64,000 bases of DNA from the NCBI GenBank assembly GCA_963779805.1, contig CAVZZN010000007.1, positions 62,001 to 126,000 of the forward strand. Reading direction: 5' to 3'. Of the stretch, positions 8,795-18,166 are shown piece after piece. How positions within the stretch are numbered: position 1 is the first letter of the stretch; each line of letters starts with the position of its first letter. Both the position numbers and the translations under genes were made by a program. The notes under the pieces were generated by a model, which searched no databases, was not told the origin of the DNA, and was given only the letters and a program-made list of their open reading frames with translations. The stretch is from CAIWHR01 sp963779805. GTDB lineage: Bacteria; Pseudomonadota; Gammaproteobacteria; Burkholderiales; Casimicrobiaceae.

Positions 8795-9475
8795 TCATTC
8801 CGGCGGTTTGCCACGCTTGAGCGCCGCGAGCGCACCGAAGGCCGAGGGCGCTGCTTCGGCGCCATCGTCCGCGAGCGCCGCCGCGTCGACCGCGAGGCAG
8901 TCGGGGCGATCGCAGCGCGGCACGTACGGCAGCGACAGCACGAGCTCCTCCTCGACGATCTCGATCGCATCGAGCGGCGCCGATGCGAGGAGCACCTCGC
9001 GCTCGTCGCGCTCGTCGAGATGCTCGAGCTCCCGCTCGTCGCGCGCCAGCAGCAACGTCGTACGCTGCTGGACGGGCCATTCGAACACCCGCATGCAGCG
9101 CTGGCATTGCAGCGGCACCTTGCCGTCGAGCTCGATGTCGAGCACCGGGCGGCCGAGCGGATCGTTCTCGCCGCGAATCCGATAGTGCACGTCGGCGGCG
9201 GGAATTTCGCCGTCCTCGTCGCCGAGCACGTCGTGCACGCCGTCGAGGTCGAACGCGTCGACGGTGCCGACGATCTCGCCGTGCGACGCCACGAGCCCGT
9301 GCGCATCGAACCGACGCTGCGGAGCGCCCCGCGGGTTGGCGGAACCGGCACCCTGCCCGGGCCCACCGCTGCGCTCGTCGTTTGCGTTGCCTGCCTGCCG
9401 GCTCCTGCCCCGCGCCACGTCGATGCCCTTCCGGCCGCGAAAAACGTTGGATAATAGCCCGGATCGTCGGATCAT
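8795..9475 (-). CDS. yceD: YceD/DUF177 family protein
   Basis: Family linked to 23S rRNA metabolism and almost always encoded just before rpmF, as here. Conserved features: the Cys pair in VPLQCQRCMRVFEWPVQQ, the acidic stretch DAIEIVEEELVLSLPYVPRC and a second Cys pair (RCDRPDC). The 226-residue form uses the ATG at 9475; its first ~55 residues are Arg/Gly-rich and not recognisably conserved, so the true start may be internal or a small frame error may lie there. It is divergent from maf, with 9 bp between the start codons, so the promoters must overlap the opposite genes. Confidence 0.85.
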   Translation of the reverse strand: MIRRSGLLSNVFRGRKGIDVARGRSRQAGNANDERSGGPGQGAGSANPRGAPQRRFDAHGLVASHGEIVGTVDAFDLDGVHDVLGDEDGEIPAADVHYRIRGENDPLGRPVLDIELDGKVPLQCQRCMRVFEWPVQQRTTLLLARDERELEHLDERDEREVLLASAPLDAIEIVEEELVLSLPYVPRCDRPDCLAVDAAALADDGAEAAPSAFGALAALKRGKPPE

Positions 9476-9484
9476 GTCAAAAAA

Positions 9485-10114
9485 ATGGCAGAAAAAACAA
9501 CAGCCAACGCGCCTCGCGCAGGCGGCCCTTCAAAGCGGATGCTCGTGCTTGCGTCCACTTCGCGCTACCGCCGCGAGCTGCTCGAGCGCCTGCATCTTCC
9601 CTTCGCGGTCGCCGCACCCGGCACGGACGAGACGCCGCAGCCCGGGGAGCGACCCGCCGCCACGGCGCTGCGCCTCGCGGAGACAAAGGCGAGGAGCGTG
9701 GCCGGGCAATTCCCGAACGCGCTCGTGATCGGCTCCGATCAGGTCGCGGACTGCGACGGCGAACCCATCGGCAAGGCGGGATCGCGCGCCGCGGCCATCG
9801 CGTTGCTCGAGCGCCTGTCGGGTCGCGCGATCGTGTTCCACACGGGGCTCGCGCTGCTCGATACCGCGAGCGGCGCGTGCCAGACCGCGCTGGTCGACGT
9901 GACGAGCACGTTCCGCGATCTCACGCGCGCGGAGATCGAGGCGTACGTCGATCGCGAGCAGCCGTACGACTGCGCGGGTGCCGTCAAGGCGGAAACGCTC
10001 GGAATCGTCATGTTCGAGTCCATCGTGAGCGACGATCCCACGGCGCTGATCGGGCTCCCCCTCATCCGCCTCAGCGACATGCTGCGCAGCGCCGGCGTGC
10101 GCCTGCTCGGGTAA
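9485..10114 (+). CDS. maf: Maf-family nucleotide pyrophosphatase (YceF type)
   Basis: Hydrolyses non-canonical or methylated nucleoside triphosphates; the YceF subfamily prefers m7GTP. The motif LASTSRYRRELLERL lies near residues 22-36, the catalytic acidic motif GSDQVADCDGEPIGKAGS near 80, then YVDREQPYDCAGAVKAE and a C-terminal DDPTALIGLPLIRLSDMLR. The first 18 residues (MAEKTTANAPRAGGPSKR) are not conserved; the Met at residue 19 (base 9539) is an equally good start. It is followed after 7 bp by the methyltransferase gene. Confidence 0.93.
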   Translation: MAEKTTANAPRAGGPSKRMLVLASTSRYRRELLERLHLPFAVAAPGTDETPQPGERPAATALRLAETKARSVAGQFPNALVIGSDQVADCDGEPIGKAGSRAAAIALLERLSGRAIVFHTGLALLDTASGACQTALVDVTSTFRDLTRAEIEAYVDREQPYDCAGAVKAETLGIVMFESIVSDDPTALIGLPLIRLSDMLRSAGVRLLG

Positions 10115-10121
10115 CACCATC

Positions 10122-10836
10122 GTGCACGGCACGCTGTATCTCGTCCCCAACCTGCTGGGGCTGATCGAGCCCCAGCGCGTGCTGCCGGCGCACACGATCG
10201 CCGTCGCGCGCAGCTTGCGGCACTTCATCGTCGAGAATGCGAAGCCCGCACGCCAGTTCCTGAAGAGCCTCGCGCTCGACGTGCCGATCAGCAGCCTCGG
10301 CATTGTCGAGGTGCCCGACAAGGCGACGGCGGACGCGTGCGCGGCGTTGCTGCAGCCCGCGCGCGACGGCGCCGATGTCGGCCTCGTCTCCGACGCGGGC
10401 TGTCCCGGCATCGCCGATCCGGGTGCCGCGGTCGTGAGTGCGGCGCATCGTGCCGGCGTGCGCGTGGTGCCGCTGGTGGGCCCCTGCTCGCTCGTGCTCG
10501 GCCTGATGGCCTCGGGCATGAACGGACAGGCGTTCTCGTTTCACGGTTACCTGCCCGTCGCGCACGACGCCCGCATCGGCGCATTGCGCCGGCTCGACGA
10601 GGAGATCGCGCGCACGGGCGCCACGCAGACTCTTCATCGAGACGCCGTATCGCAATCAGGCGCTGCTGCAGGCGATCGTCGCGACGTGCCGGCCGGCGAC
10701 GCACTGCTGCGTCGCCGCGGACCTCACGCTGCCTACGGAATGGATCGAAAGCGCCCCGGTGAGCGCCTGGCGACGTCGCGCCCTGCCCGAGATCGGCAAG
10801 CGCCCCGCGCTGTTCCTGCTGGGGCGCGCGGGGTGA
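10122..10836 (+). CDS. SAM-dependent methyltransferase, RsmI/tetrapyrrole-methylase fold (frame break)
   Basis: Belongs to the family that includes the 16S rRNA 2'-O-methyltransferase RsmI, in the shorter form that follows maf in betaproteobacteria. Visible motifs: SDAGCPGIADPGAAVVSAAH, VVPLVGPCSLVLGLMASGMN (glycine-rich SAM-binding region) and, after a +1 frame change near 10,628, FIETPYRNQALLQAIVATCR. The C-terminus is then LPEIGKRPALFLLGRAG and a TGA at 10834. The joined length is about 237 residues. The start is the GTG at 10122. The substrate is not certain; assignment to rRNA is family inference. Confidence 0.82.
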
Positions 10837-10842
10837 GCCGAT

Positions 10843-11010
10843 GGGCCGCCCCGAGGGCGAACACCGGAGTGCGTAGCACGCAGGTCGTCGAATGAGACCG
10901 GGGCCGCCCCGAGGGCGAACACGGAGTGCGCAGCACGCAGGTCGTCGAATGGACCGATGGGCCGCCCCGAGGGCGAACCGGAGTGCGCAGCCGCAGGTCG
11001 TCGAATGACC
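10843..11010. repeat. Three tandem ~57-bp repeats between convergent genes
   Basis: Three imperfect copies (about 57, 59 and 52 bp), each running GGGCCGCCCCGAGGGCGAAC, then GGAGTGCGCAGCACGCAG and GTCGTCGAATG. Each unit contains two small hairpins (CGCCC-CGA-GGGCG and GTGC-GCA-GCAC). Copy 3 is shortened by small deletions. The array fills the whole gap between the converging methyltransferase and CBS genes. It may act in transcription termination or be a dispersed repeat; I see no other copy in the window. Confidence 0.85.
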
Positions 11011-11454
11011 TCACTGCCCTTCGTCGGGCCAGTTCTTGATGTAGCTCTTCAGCATGCGGTTCTCGAAGCTCTGCTCTTCGTAGACCGCCTTGGCGACATC
11101 GTGGAAGGACACCACGCCGAGCAGCGTGTTGTCGTCCATGACGGGCACGTAGCGCGCGTGGCGCTCGAGCATCCCGCGCCGCAATTCCACGACGTCGAGG
11201 TGCGGATTGGCGACGAGCGGATTGCGCTCGTAGATCTCGCCGATCTTCAGGTCGCCGAGGGTGCCCGCGCGCTGCGCGAGTGCGGACAACACCTCGGCGA
11301 AGGTGAGCATCCCGGCCATGCGGCCGTGGTCCATCACCACCAGCGAGCCGATGTCGTTCTCGGCCATGACCTCTGCGGCCTGCAGCACCGTGCTCTCGGG
11401 CGGTGCCGTGAAGAGCGCGTTGCCCTTGATGCGCAGGATTTCGCTCACCAGCAT
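11011..11454 (-). CDS. CBS-domain protein
   Basis: A 147-residue protein made almost wholly of two CBS domains (about residues 8-60 and 75-130), a module that senses adenosyl ligands such as AMP, ATP or SAM. Seen motifs: TVLQAAEVMAENDIGSLVVM with MAGMLTFAEVL, and MLERHARYVPVMDDNTLLGV followed by SFHDVAKAV. No second catalytic domain, signal peptide or membrane segment is present. An AGGTGG precedes the ATG. The partner protein is unknown; it may be a stand-alone regulator. The frame is intact. Confidence 0.9.
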   Translation of the reverse strand: MLVSEILRIKGNALFTAPPESTVLQAAEVMAENDIGSLVVMDHGRMAGMLTFAEVLSALAQRAGTLGDLKIGEIYERNPLVANPHLDVVELRRGMLERHARYVPVMDDNTLLGVVSFHDVAKAVYEEQSFENRMLKSYIKNWPDEGQ

Positions 11455-11547
11455 GGCCCACCTCCGAACAGGACATCCCGTCCGAGCGTACTACTCGCCG
11501 CGACGGGCTGGCAACTGGCGTGCGGGGGCGGCTCGCTGTCGGGGTGA

Positions 11548-12923
11548 TCAACCACCACCCTTGTAGAGCAGCCCCGGCAGCCAGAGCACGATCTGCGGAA
11601 ACACGATGCACAGGCCGAGCCCCAGCGCCTGCAGGCCGATGAACGGGATCGCGGCGCGGAAGATCATCGCCATCGAGATGCTGCGGCGGCGCGACGCTCT
11701 TGAGATAGAACAGCGAATAGCCGAACGGTGGACTGAGGAAGGCCATCTGCATGTTGACCATGAAGATCACGCCGTACCAGAGCGGCAGCTGCGTCGGGCG
11801 AGACGCCCGGGATGCCGAACACGCCGCCGAAGCTCAGGGACTTGAGAATCGGCAGGAAGATCGGCACGGTCAGCAGCAGGATGCCCACCCAGTCGAGGAA
11901 CATGCCCAGGATGAACAGGATCAACATCATCAGGAACAGGATGCCGTAGGCGGGCAGGCCGGTGCCGATGATGAGGTCCGACACGAACGTCTGGCCGCCC
12001 TTGACGATGAAGAAGCCGACGAACATCGTCGCGCCGAAGAAGATCCACATCACCATCGCGGTGGCCTTGAGCGTGGCGATGCCCGCCTCCGAGATCGCGA
12101 CCCAGGTCAGCCGCCGGTGCAGCGCGCACACCGCGAGCGCGCCGAAGGTGCCGATGCCGGCGGCCTCCACCGGCGTCGCGACGCCGAAGAAGATGATCCC
12201 CAGCACGAGCAGGATGAGCAGCACCGGCGTGATGGTGTTGCGCAGCAGCCGAAGCTTCTCGCGCATGTTGACCCGTTCCTCGACCGGTAAGGCAGGACCG
12301 AGCTTCGGGTTGACGTAGCAGCGGATCGTCACGTACGCGATGTACAGGCCGGAGAGCAGCAGGCCGGGAAACACGGACCCGATGAGGAGTTCGCCCAGCG
12401 ACTGCTGCGCGACAACCGCATACACGATCGCCATCACCGAAGGCGGGATCAGGATGCCGAGCGTACCGCCCGCGAGCAGCGAGCCGCACGCGAGCTTGGG
12501 CTCGTAGCCCTTGCGCAGCATGGCCGGCAACGCGATCATGCCCATCGTCACTTCCGTGGCCCCGACCACGCCGACCATCGCGGCCAGCACCGTGCAGGCG
12601 AGCACGGTCGCGGACGCGAGCCCCCCCTTCACCGAGCCGAGCCATTTGTAGATGACGTCGAACAGCTCCTCGATGATGCCCGCCTTCTCCAGCACGGCCG
12701 CCATGAAGATGAACAGCGGCACGGCGGAGAGCTGGTAATCCGTCATGAACGGGAAGACGCGCGCCGGCAGCATGTTCAGGATCGCGCCGTTGCCGAACAC
12801 GTACAGGAACACGACCGCCAGGCTGCCCGTGCAGAACGCCATCGGCAGCCCCAGCATCAGCAGGAGCGCGAGCGAGCCGAAGAGCAGCACGCTCAGCCAT
12901 TCGATACCGATCTCGAGTCCCAC
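11548..12923 (-). CDS. dctM: TRAP transporter large permease (two frame breaks)
   Basis: Main membrane subunit of a tripartite ATP-independent periplasmic transporter, using the sodium gradient to import an organic acid delivered by the DctP protein. It starts at a GTG (MGLEIGIEWLSVLLFGSLAL) directly after the dctQ stop and has about 12 hydrophobic segments. Typical motifs are GGTLGILIPPSVMAIVYA and GMFLDWVGILLLTVPIFLPI. The C-terminus is recovered by two frame changes near 11,800 (one extra C, giving PTQLPLWYGVIFMVNMQMAF) and near 11,685 (giving SISMAMIFRAAIPFIGLQAL), ending LLYKGGG. The joined length of about 458 residues is somewhat longer than the usual 425-440, as in TakP-type systems. 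Confidence 0.9.
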
Positions 12924-12924
12924 G

Positions 12925-14047
12925 TCAGGCTCCCTTCCTGGTCACGATGAGGACGTCCTTGATGAGCTTCGAGATCCCCTGCAGCAGCATCAGCGCGGCG
13001 CCGATGGGGATCGTGAGCTTCACCGGCCAGTACTGGATCCCCCACTCCGTGAACGAGCTTTCGCGCACCGACACCGCGTCCAGCGCAAATCGCGCGCCGG
13101 TCCATAGCATCGTGCCGATGAAGATGAAGAAGAACACGGACGTGACGATGTCGGCGATCGCCTTGCCGCGGCGCGAGAACTTCGCGTACACCACGTCGAC
13201 CCGCACGTGCTGGTCCTCGCGATAGGCGAAGGCGCCGCACAGCATGTACTGCATCCCGAACATCAGGAACATGCTCTCGTGCACCCAGTTGGTGGGCGAG
13301 TTGAACAGGAAGCGCGCGATCACCTCGTAGTAGTAGACGAACACCGCGATCACCGCCCAGTACGCGACGTACTCGCCGACGCGCACGTTCAGCCACTCGA
13401 TGGCGTCGGTGACGCGCGTGTGCATCGTCATCGTCGGGTCCTCGCCGGTACCGGCTTCGTGCACCACGGGTGCTTCGGCGTGGACGACCTCGACATCCGG
13501 ATGCGCGAGCTCCAGCGCACGCCGCCGCCGCACGAGGCCGGGGAGGAGGATCGCGTCGACGAGCAGCAGCAACGCGATCGCGCCGGCAGCGATCGAGGCG
13601 TTGCGCTTCCATTCGTCCGAGTGCGCCTTGGCCACCGCGTACTCGCTCTCGCGAGCTCTTGACCGCGCGCTCGTCCTTTCTCAGCTCCTGCTTTTCATCG
13701 GCCGTGGTCGCGCCTTCGGATTTCGCCTGCTCGATCGTCGTTTCCGCCTGCTGCCGCGCCGCGAAGGTGCGCGACACGTCCTCGCGCAGATCGCGCACCT
13801 CGGCATTGCAGTAGAGCAGCGCGATGAACAGCGGAATGAACGCCCAGCCCCATGCACTGCGCAGGTAGAAGCGATGGATGCCGAGGAACCCGGCGGTCAG
13901 GAGGAACAGGTACCCGATGAACAGCGACGGCCGCCGGTCCATCGGTCGGCGCAACTGGCGCCGCACGAGGTAGGTGGCGATCGCAGGAAACAGCAGCAGA
14001 CCGGCCCAATAGAGCCAGTGCGGCATGACGAACGTCAGGCTGGGCAT
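12925..14047 (-). CDS. dctQ: TRAP transporter small permease with N-terminal TM2 domain (frame break)
   Basis: Small membrane subunit of the TRAP transporter. The C-terminal ~165 residues are a DctQ domain with four hydrophobic segments (EYVAYWAVIAVFVYYYEVIA, RFLFNSPTNWVHESMFLMFG, YREDQHVRVDVVYAKF). The first ~115 residues, in a different frame joined near 13,650, carry a TM2-like module (LLTAGFLGIHRFYLRSAWGW) followed by a charged, probably coiled-coil segment (AARQQAETTIEQAKSEGATT). The joined protein is about 373 residues, twice the size of a classical DctQ. The start MPSLTFVMPHWLYWAGLLLF was chosen as the ATG before the first hydrophobic helix. DctM follows immediately; dctP precedes it with a hairpin between. 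Confidence 0.85.
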
Positions 14048-14078
14048 TGAAAGTCCCGCTTTGGCTGACAGGCAAGAA

Positions 14079-14101
14079 GGGAGCGCCGTTGCGGCGCTCC
14101 C
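14079..14101. terminator. Intercistronic hairpin between dctP and dctQ
   Basis: A perfect 10-bp stem (GGGAGCGCCG / CGGCGCTCCC) with a 3-base loop; in the minus-strand RNA it is followed by UUCUUG. A second G/C-rich hairpin lies at about 14110-14137 (GTGC..GGGCCC / GGGCCC.GCAC). Together they fit a partial terminator or RNA-stabilising element that lets the binding protein be made in excess over the permease, common in such operons (inference). Confidence 0.6.
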
Positions 14102-14141
14102 GGACCAATACGTGCCGGGCCCGTCCGGGGCCCGCACCCGG

Positions 14142-15284
14142 CTAGGCGTCTATCTTGAGGCCCTTGTACATGTCCGGCGTGACATAGCCGAACGAAGGCG
14201 ATTCCATGACCTCGAGCTGGAGCCTGAACAGACGCGCCGCGTCCTTGTCCTTGTTGGCCCACTTGAACCAGATCGGCACGGCCACCTTCTGGAACTTGGG
14301 CAGGTCTTCCGGCGGGAGACGGTTCACCTGCACGCCGGCCTTGGCGAACTTGCCCCACGCCTCCATGTCGGCCTTCTGGATCGCGCCGTGGTGCTCGTTG
14401 GAGTAGACCTGGACCTCGTCGTCGACCCAGCGCTTCATGCGCGGCGACAGCTTGTTCCAGACGTCCATGCGCACGACGAAGTCCATCAGGTCGACCGGCT
14501 GGTAGACCGACTCGAGCCCGGGCGGGCCCATCCAGATGAACTTGGCGACCTGCTGGAACCCGAGGTCCCAGTTCACGGCCGGTCCGGTGTAGTCGGCCGC
14601 ATCGACGGTACCCTTCTCGAGCGCGGAGAAGACCTCACCACCCGGCAGCAGCGTGGTCTTGGCGCCGATCGCCGCGAAGCCTTCCGCGATCATCCCGCCC
14701 GGCACCCGCAGCTTGAGGTCCTTGAAGTCGGCGATGGTGCGGATCGGCTTCTTGGAATGGATGATGTTCGGGCCGTGATGGATGCGGTTGACGTAGTACA
14801 GGCCCTGCTTCGCGAAGATGTCGCGCGCCGCCTGCAGCCCGCCCTTGCTGTAGAAGAAGACGTCCCACTCGTGCGGGTAGCGCAGCCCCATGAGGTACGA
14901 GCTCAGGAACGCGGTGGCGGGCAGCTTGCCGGCCCAGTACAGCGTGAACGAGTTCATCGCCTCGAGCACGCCGTTCTTCACGCCGTCGAGAAGCTCGAAG
15001 TCGCCGACGACTTCCTTCGCCGCGAATGGCTTGAACTCGAGCTCGCCGCCCGTCTTCTCCTTGATCGTCGCGCACCAGTTCTTGAACGTCTGCAGGCCGA
15101 CACCGGCGGGCCACGACGTCTGCACCTTCCAGACCGTCGTCTCCGCGGCTGCCGCGTTGCGGATGAACGGCGCCGAGACCATCGTTGCCGCGCCGGCGGC
15201 CGCGAGACCGGCCGTCTTCAGTACCTGACGCCGCTCCGGCTGCGCAACGCTGTCGGCGGTCGTCTTTCCGCTGCTGTCGCTCAT
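14142..15284 (-). CDS. dctP: TRAP transporter substrate-binding protein (TakP/DctP type)
   Basis: Periplasmic receptor that captures the substrate, probably a 2-oxo acid or other carboxylate, and hands it to DctQM. The 380-residue precursor has a twin-arginine signal: RR at residues 18-19 (PERRQVLKTAG), then a hydrophobic Ala-rich stretch and cleavage near AAAAET. Typical family segments are VWKVQTSWPAGVGLQTF, LRVPGGMIAEGFAAIGA and KGTVDAADYTGPAVNWDLGF. The TakP-like length and Tat export suggest the alpha-keto-acid group; substrate identity is inferred only. An AGGAGG ribosome-binding site lies upstream. It is first gene of the dctPQM operon. Confidence 0.92.
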   Translation of the reverse strand: MSDSSGKTTADSVAQPERRQVLKTAGLAAAGAATMVSAPFIRNAAAAETTVWKVQTSWPAGVGLQTFKNWCATIKEKTGGELEFKPFAAKEVVGDFELLDGVKNGVLEAMNSFTLYWAGKLPATAFLSSYLMGLRYPHEWDVFFYSKGGLQAARDIFAKQGLYYVNRIHHGPNIIHSKKPIRTIADFKDLKLRVPGGMIAEGFAAIGAKTTLLPGGEVFSALEKGTVDAADYTGPAVNWDLGFQQVAKFIWMGPPGLESVYQPVDLMDFVVRMDVWNKLSPRMKRWVDDEVQVYSNEHHGAIQKADMEAWGKFAKAGVQVNRLPPEDLPKFQKVAVPIWFKWANKDKDAARLFRLQLEVMESPSFGYVTPDMYKGLKIDA

Positions 15285-15473
15285 GCTGCCCTCCTCCTAG
15301 TCGTTCGTCGAACCTGCTGGTCGGCCTTGCCCGTCCGGTCTTGCGCCGGACCCGGCATGTTGCATCGGCCGCTTCGGGAGCGCAAGACTGTCGCAGGGGC
15401 GACATCGCTGCTGCGATGCAGCGTGTGGCGCGCGCAGGACACGGCCGGTCGCAGACGGGGCGGGAGGAGGAAT

Positions 15474-16103
15474 TCAGCGGTCGAGCGCGCGGCGCTCGCG
15501 CAGCGCCTGGGCGAGCGTGCCGCTGTCGACGTACTCGAGCTCGCCGCCGACGGGAACGCCGCGCGCGAGACGCGTGACGGCAAGGCCGCGCGCGACGAGC
15601 AGCTCGCCGATGGTGTGCGCGGTGGCTTCGCCTTCGTTGGTGAAGTTGGTCGCGAGCACGACCTCCTTCACCACGCCGTCCGCCGCGCGGCGCAGCAGGC
15701 GATCGAGGTGGATCTCGCGCGGGCCGATGCCGTCGAGCGGCGAGAGCCTGCCCATCAGCACGAAGTACAAACCCGAGTACGCATGCGTCTGCTCGATCAT
15801 CAGCAGATCGGCAGGCGTCTCGACGACGCACAGCAGCGCGGGATCGCGCTTGCCGGAGCGGCAGAGCGCGCACACCGCGTCTTCGGTGAAGGTGTTGCAG
15901 CGCTCGCAATGCTGCACCCGCCGCACGGCCTGCTCCAGGGCGCCCGCGAGACGCAGCGCGCCGTCGCGATCGTGCTGCAGCAGGTGCAGCGCCATGCGCT
16001 GCGCCGCCTTGGGCCCGACGCCGGGCAGGCAGCGCAGTGCGCGCGCAAGCTCGTCGAGGCTGGACAGCGGCTCGGCGGGACGTGCGGCAGCGCGATCGGG
16101 CAT
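15474..16103 (-). CDS. recR: Recombination protein RecR
   Basis: Acts with RecF/RecO in loading RecA at single-strand gaps. The 209-residue protein has the helix-hairpin-helix LPGVGPKAAQRMALHLL near residue 30, a four-cysteine zinc site (CERCNTF..CALCRSG) and a Toprim domain starting LLCVVETPADLLMIEQTH. The start MPDRAAARPAEPLSSLDEL is the ATG at 16103. It follows ybaB by 26 bp in the conserved dnaX-ybaB-recR operon. The frame is intact. Confidence 0.97.
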   Translation of the reverse strand: MPDRAAARPAEPLSSLDELARALRCLPGVGPKAAQRMALHLLQHDRDGALRLAGALEQAVRRVQHCERCNTFTEDAVCALCRSGKRDPALLCVVETPADLLMIEQTHAYSGLYFVLMGRLSPLDGIGPREIHLDRLLRRAADGVVKEVVLATNFTNEGEATAHTIGELLVARGLAVTRLARGVPVGGELEYVDSGTLAQALRERRALDR

Positions 16104-16129
16104 CGCGTGAACGGTCGGCGCGCAGCGCC

Positions 16130-16456
16130 TCAGAACGGCATCTTGAACCCGGGCGGCATGGGCATGCCGCCGGTGAGCCCGGCCATCTTTTCCTGGGTGG
16201 TGGATTCGACGCGCCGGACCGCGTCGTTGAACGCGGCGGCGACGAGGTCCTCGAGCATGTCGCGGTCCTCGCCCAGCAGCGACGGATCGATGGCCACGCG
16301 CTTCACGTCGTGCCGGCAGGTCATCGTCACTTTCACGAGCCCGGCGCCGGCCTGGCCTTCGACCTCGATGTTCGCGAGCTCCTCCTGCGCCTTCTTGAGG
16401 TTCTCCTGCATCTGCTGGGCCTGTCTCATGAGCCCGGCAAGCTGGTTCTTCATCAT
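16130..16456 (-). CDS. ybaB: Nucleoid-associated protein YbaB/EbfC
   Basis: Small DNA-binding protein, 108 residues, forming a tweezer-like dimer. Family features: MKNQLAGLMRQAQQMQENLK helix at the start, ELANIEVEGQAGAGLVKVTM strand region, and a DPSLLGEDRDMLEDLVAAAF helix. It lies between dnaX and recR in the conserved operon. Two ATGs are adjacent at the start; either is possible. Confidence 0.97.
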   Translation of the reverse strand: MMKNQLAGLMRQAQQMQENLKKAQEELANIEVEGQAGAGLVKVTMTCRHDVKRVAIDPSLLGEDRDMLEDLVAAAFNDAVRRVESTTQEKMAGLTGGMPMPPGFKMPF

Positions 16457-16479
16457 GCGTGCTGCTCCTTCGTTCCCGG

Positions 16480-18166
16480 TCAGGACACCGGCTTGATCGA
16501 ATCGGGTCGGATGCTCGCGCCGAAGCGTGAAAGCACGTCCTGCACGAACGGCTCCTGCCTGAACGCCGCCTCGGTGCGGGCCTGCTCGTCGGCGCGGTCG
16601 CGACGCTCCTGCGCGGCGAGCGAGCCCGCGGCTTCGGGCGTGAACTCGAACGCGAGCCGGAGCTTTCGCGCGAGCGCGCTCTCGAGCGCCGCGCGCAACT
16701 TGTCGGCGTACGCACGCTCGGCAAGGTGGCGCTGCGCTTCGGGCAGGGCGAGCACGATCTCGGCGCCGCGCGTCGGCGCGCCACTCGCTCTGCGCCGCGA
16801 GCTGCCCCGCCATGCCGGTGAGCTTGAGCGCGGCCATGAGCGCGATCCATTCGCGCGCGTCGGCCGGCAGCGGGCGAGCCGTGGCATCGGACGCCCCGGC
16901 GGCCGCATCCTGGCTCGCGGCGCTCGCCTGCGTCCCGGCGCGGACCGTCGCCGCCGTGGCCGGTCCTTCGGGCGCCGGCCGGGGCGCCACCGGGATTGAC
17001 ATGCGATCGGAGGACGGCGTGGCTCGCGCCGATGGCGCGCGTCCGGTCACCGGCTTCGACCCAGGATCGGCGATGGGGGTCGATGCGACCGGCTCGAACG
17101 CGAGCAGGCGCAGCAGCGTCATCGAAAAACCCATCGTTTCGTCGGGCGCGAGCGCGAGGTCCGCCCGGCCCTGCACGCAGATCTGGTACGCGAGCTGCAC
17201 GTCCTCCGGTGCCATCCGCGAGGCGAAGTCGACGATGCGCTGCGCATCGTCCAGCGCTTCGGCCGCGGCAGGCACGGCCTGGGCGATCGCGATGCGGTGA
17301 TAGAGCGATGCGAGCTGCTCGAGCGCGGCCGCGGCGGAGAGATTGCGCTCGGCGAGCGCGTCGGCTTCTGCCAGCAGCGCCGGTCCGTCGCCCGCGAGCA
17401 CGGCGTCGGCGATGCGCAAGACGTGCTCGACGTCCACGGCCCCGAGCATCGTCGCGACCACCTCCGAGCGCACTTCGCCGCCGCCGTACGCGATCGCCTG
17501 GTCGAGCAAAGAGAGCGCATCGCGCATCGAGCCCTGCGCCGCGCGGGCGATCAGCGCCAGCGCGGGACGCTCGCAGGCGATCCCTTCGGCCTCGAGGATC
17601 GCGGACAGGCGCTCGACGATCACGGTCGGCGGCAGCTGCTTCAGGTTGAACTGCAGGCAGCGCGACAGGACCGTCACCGGAATCTTCTGGGGATCGGTCG
17701 TGGCGAGCACGAACTTGACGTGCTCCGGCGGCTCCTCCAGCGTCTTCAGCATGGAGTTGAACGCCGCCTTCGAAAGCATGTGCACCTCGTCGATGAGGTA
17801 CACCTTGTAGCGGCCGGCGGTCGGCGCGTAGCGCGCGTTGTCGAGGATCTCGCGCATGTTGTCGATGCCCGTGTTCGACGCGGCGTCGAGCTCGAGCAGA
17901 TCCACGAACCGCCCGGCATCGATGTCGGTGCAGGCGGGACACACGCCGCACGGCTCGGCGGTGACGCCCTTCTCGCAGTTCAGGCTCTTGGCGAGGATCC
18001 GCGCGATGGTGGTCTTGCCGACTCCGCGGGTGCCGGTGAGCAGGTAAGCGTGGTGGAGCCGGTTGCGCTCGAGCGCGTTCGTGAGCGCGCGCACGACGTG
18101 CTCCTGACCGGACAGCTCGGCAAACGTGCGCGGACGCCACTTGCGCGCCAGGACCTGGTAGCTCAT
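16480..18166 (-). CDS. dnaX: DNA polymerase III subunits gamma/tau (frame break)
   Basis: Clamp-loader ATPase of the replicative polymerase. It begins MSYQVLARKWRPRTFAELSG; Walker A is GTRGVGKTT near residue 45. The zinc site has cysteines in LNCEKG, PCGVCPAC; Walker B is VYLIDEVHML and the sensor 1 region ATTDPQKIPVTVLSRC. After about residue 370 there is an Ala/Pro/Ser-rich linker. The C-terminal tau part continues in another frame from about 16,790 (GAEIVLALPEAQRHLAERAY, ending SIRPDSIKPVS). No A-AAA-AAG slippery sequence is at the junction, so I do not read this as the programmed gamma/tau frameshift. Joined length is about 562 residues. Confidence 0.94.

Noticed and set aside
10843..11010. 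CRISPR array or coding repeat
   Set aside because: Units are contiguous with no spacers, and no open frame with a start covers them in a convincing way.
16770..16800. dnaX frame change as programmed gamma/tau frameshift
   Set aside because: There is no A-AAA-AAG slippery run at the junction, the position is far downstream of the usual site, and it matches the many other +1 errors in the window.
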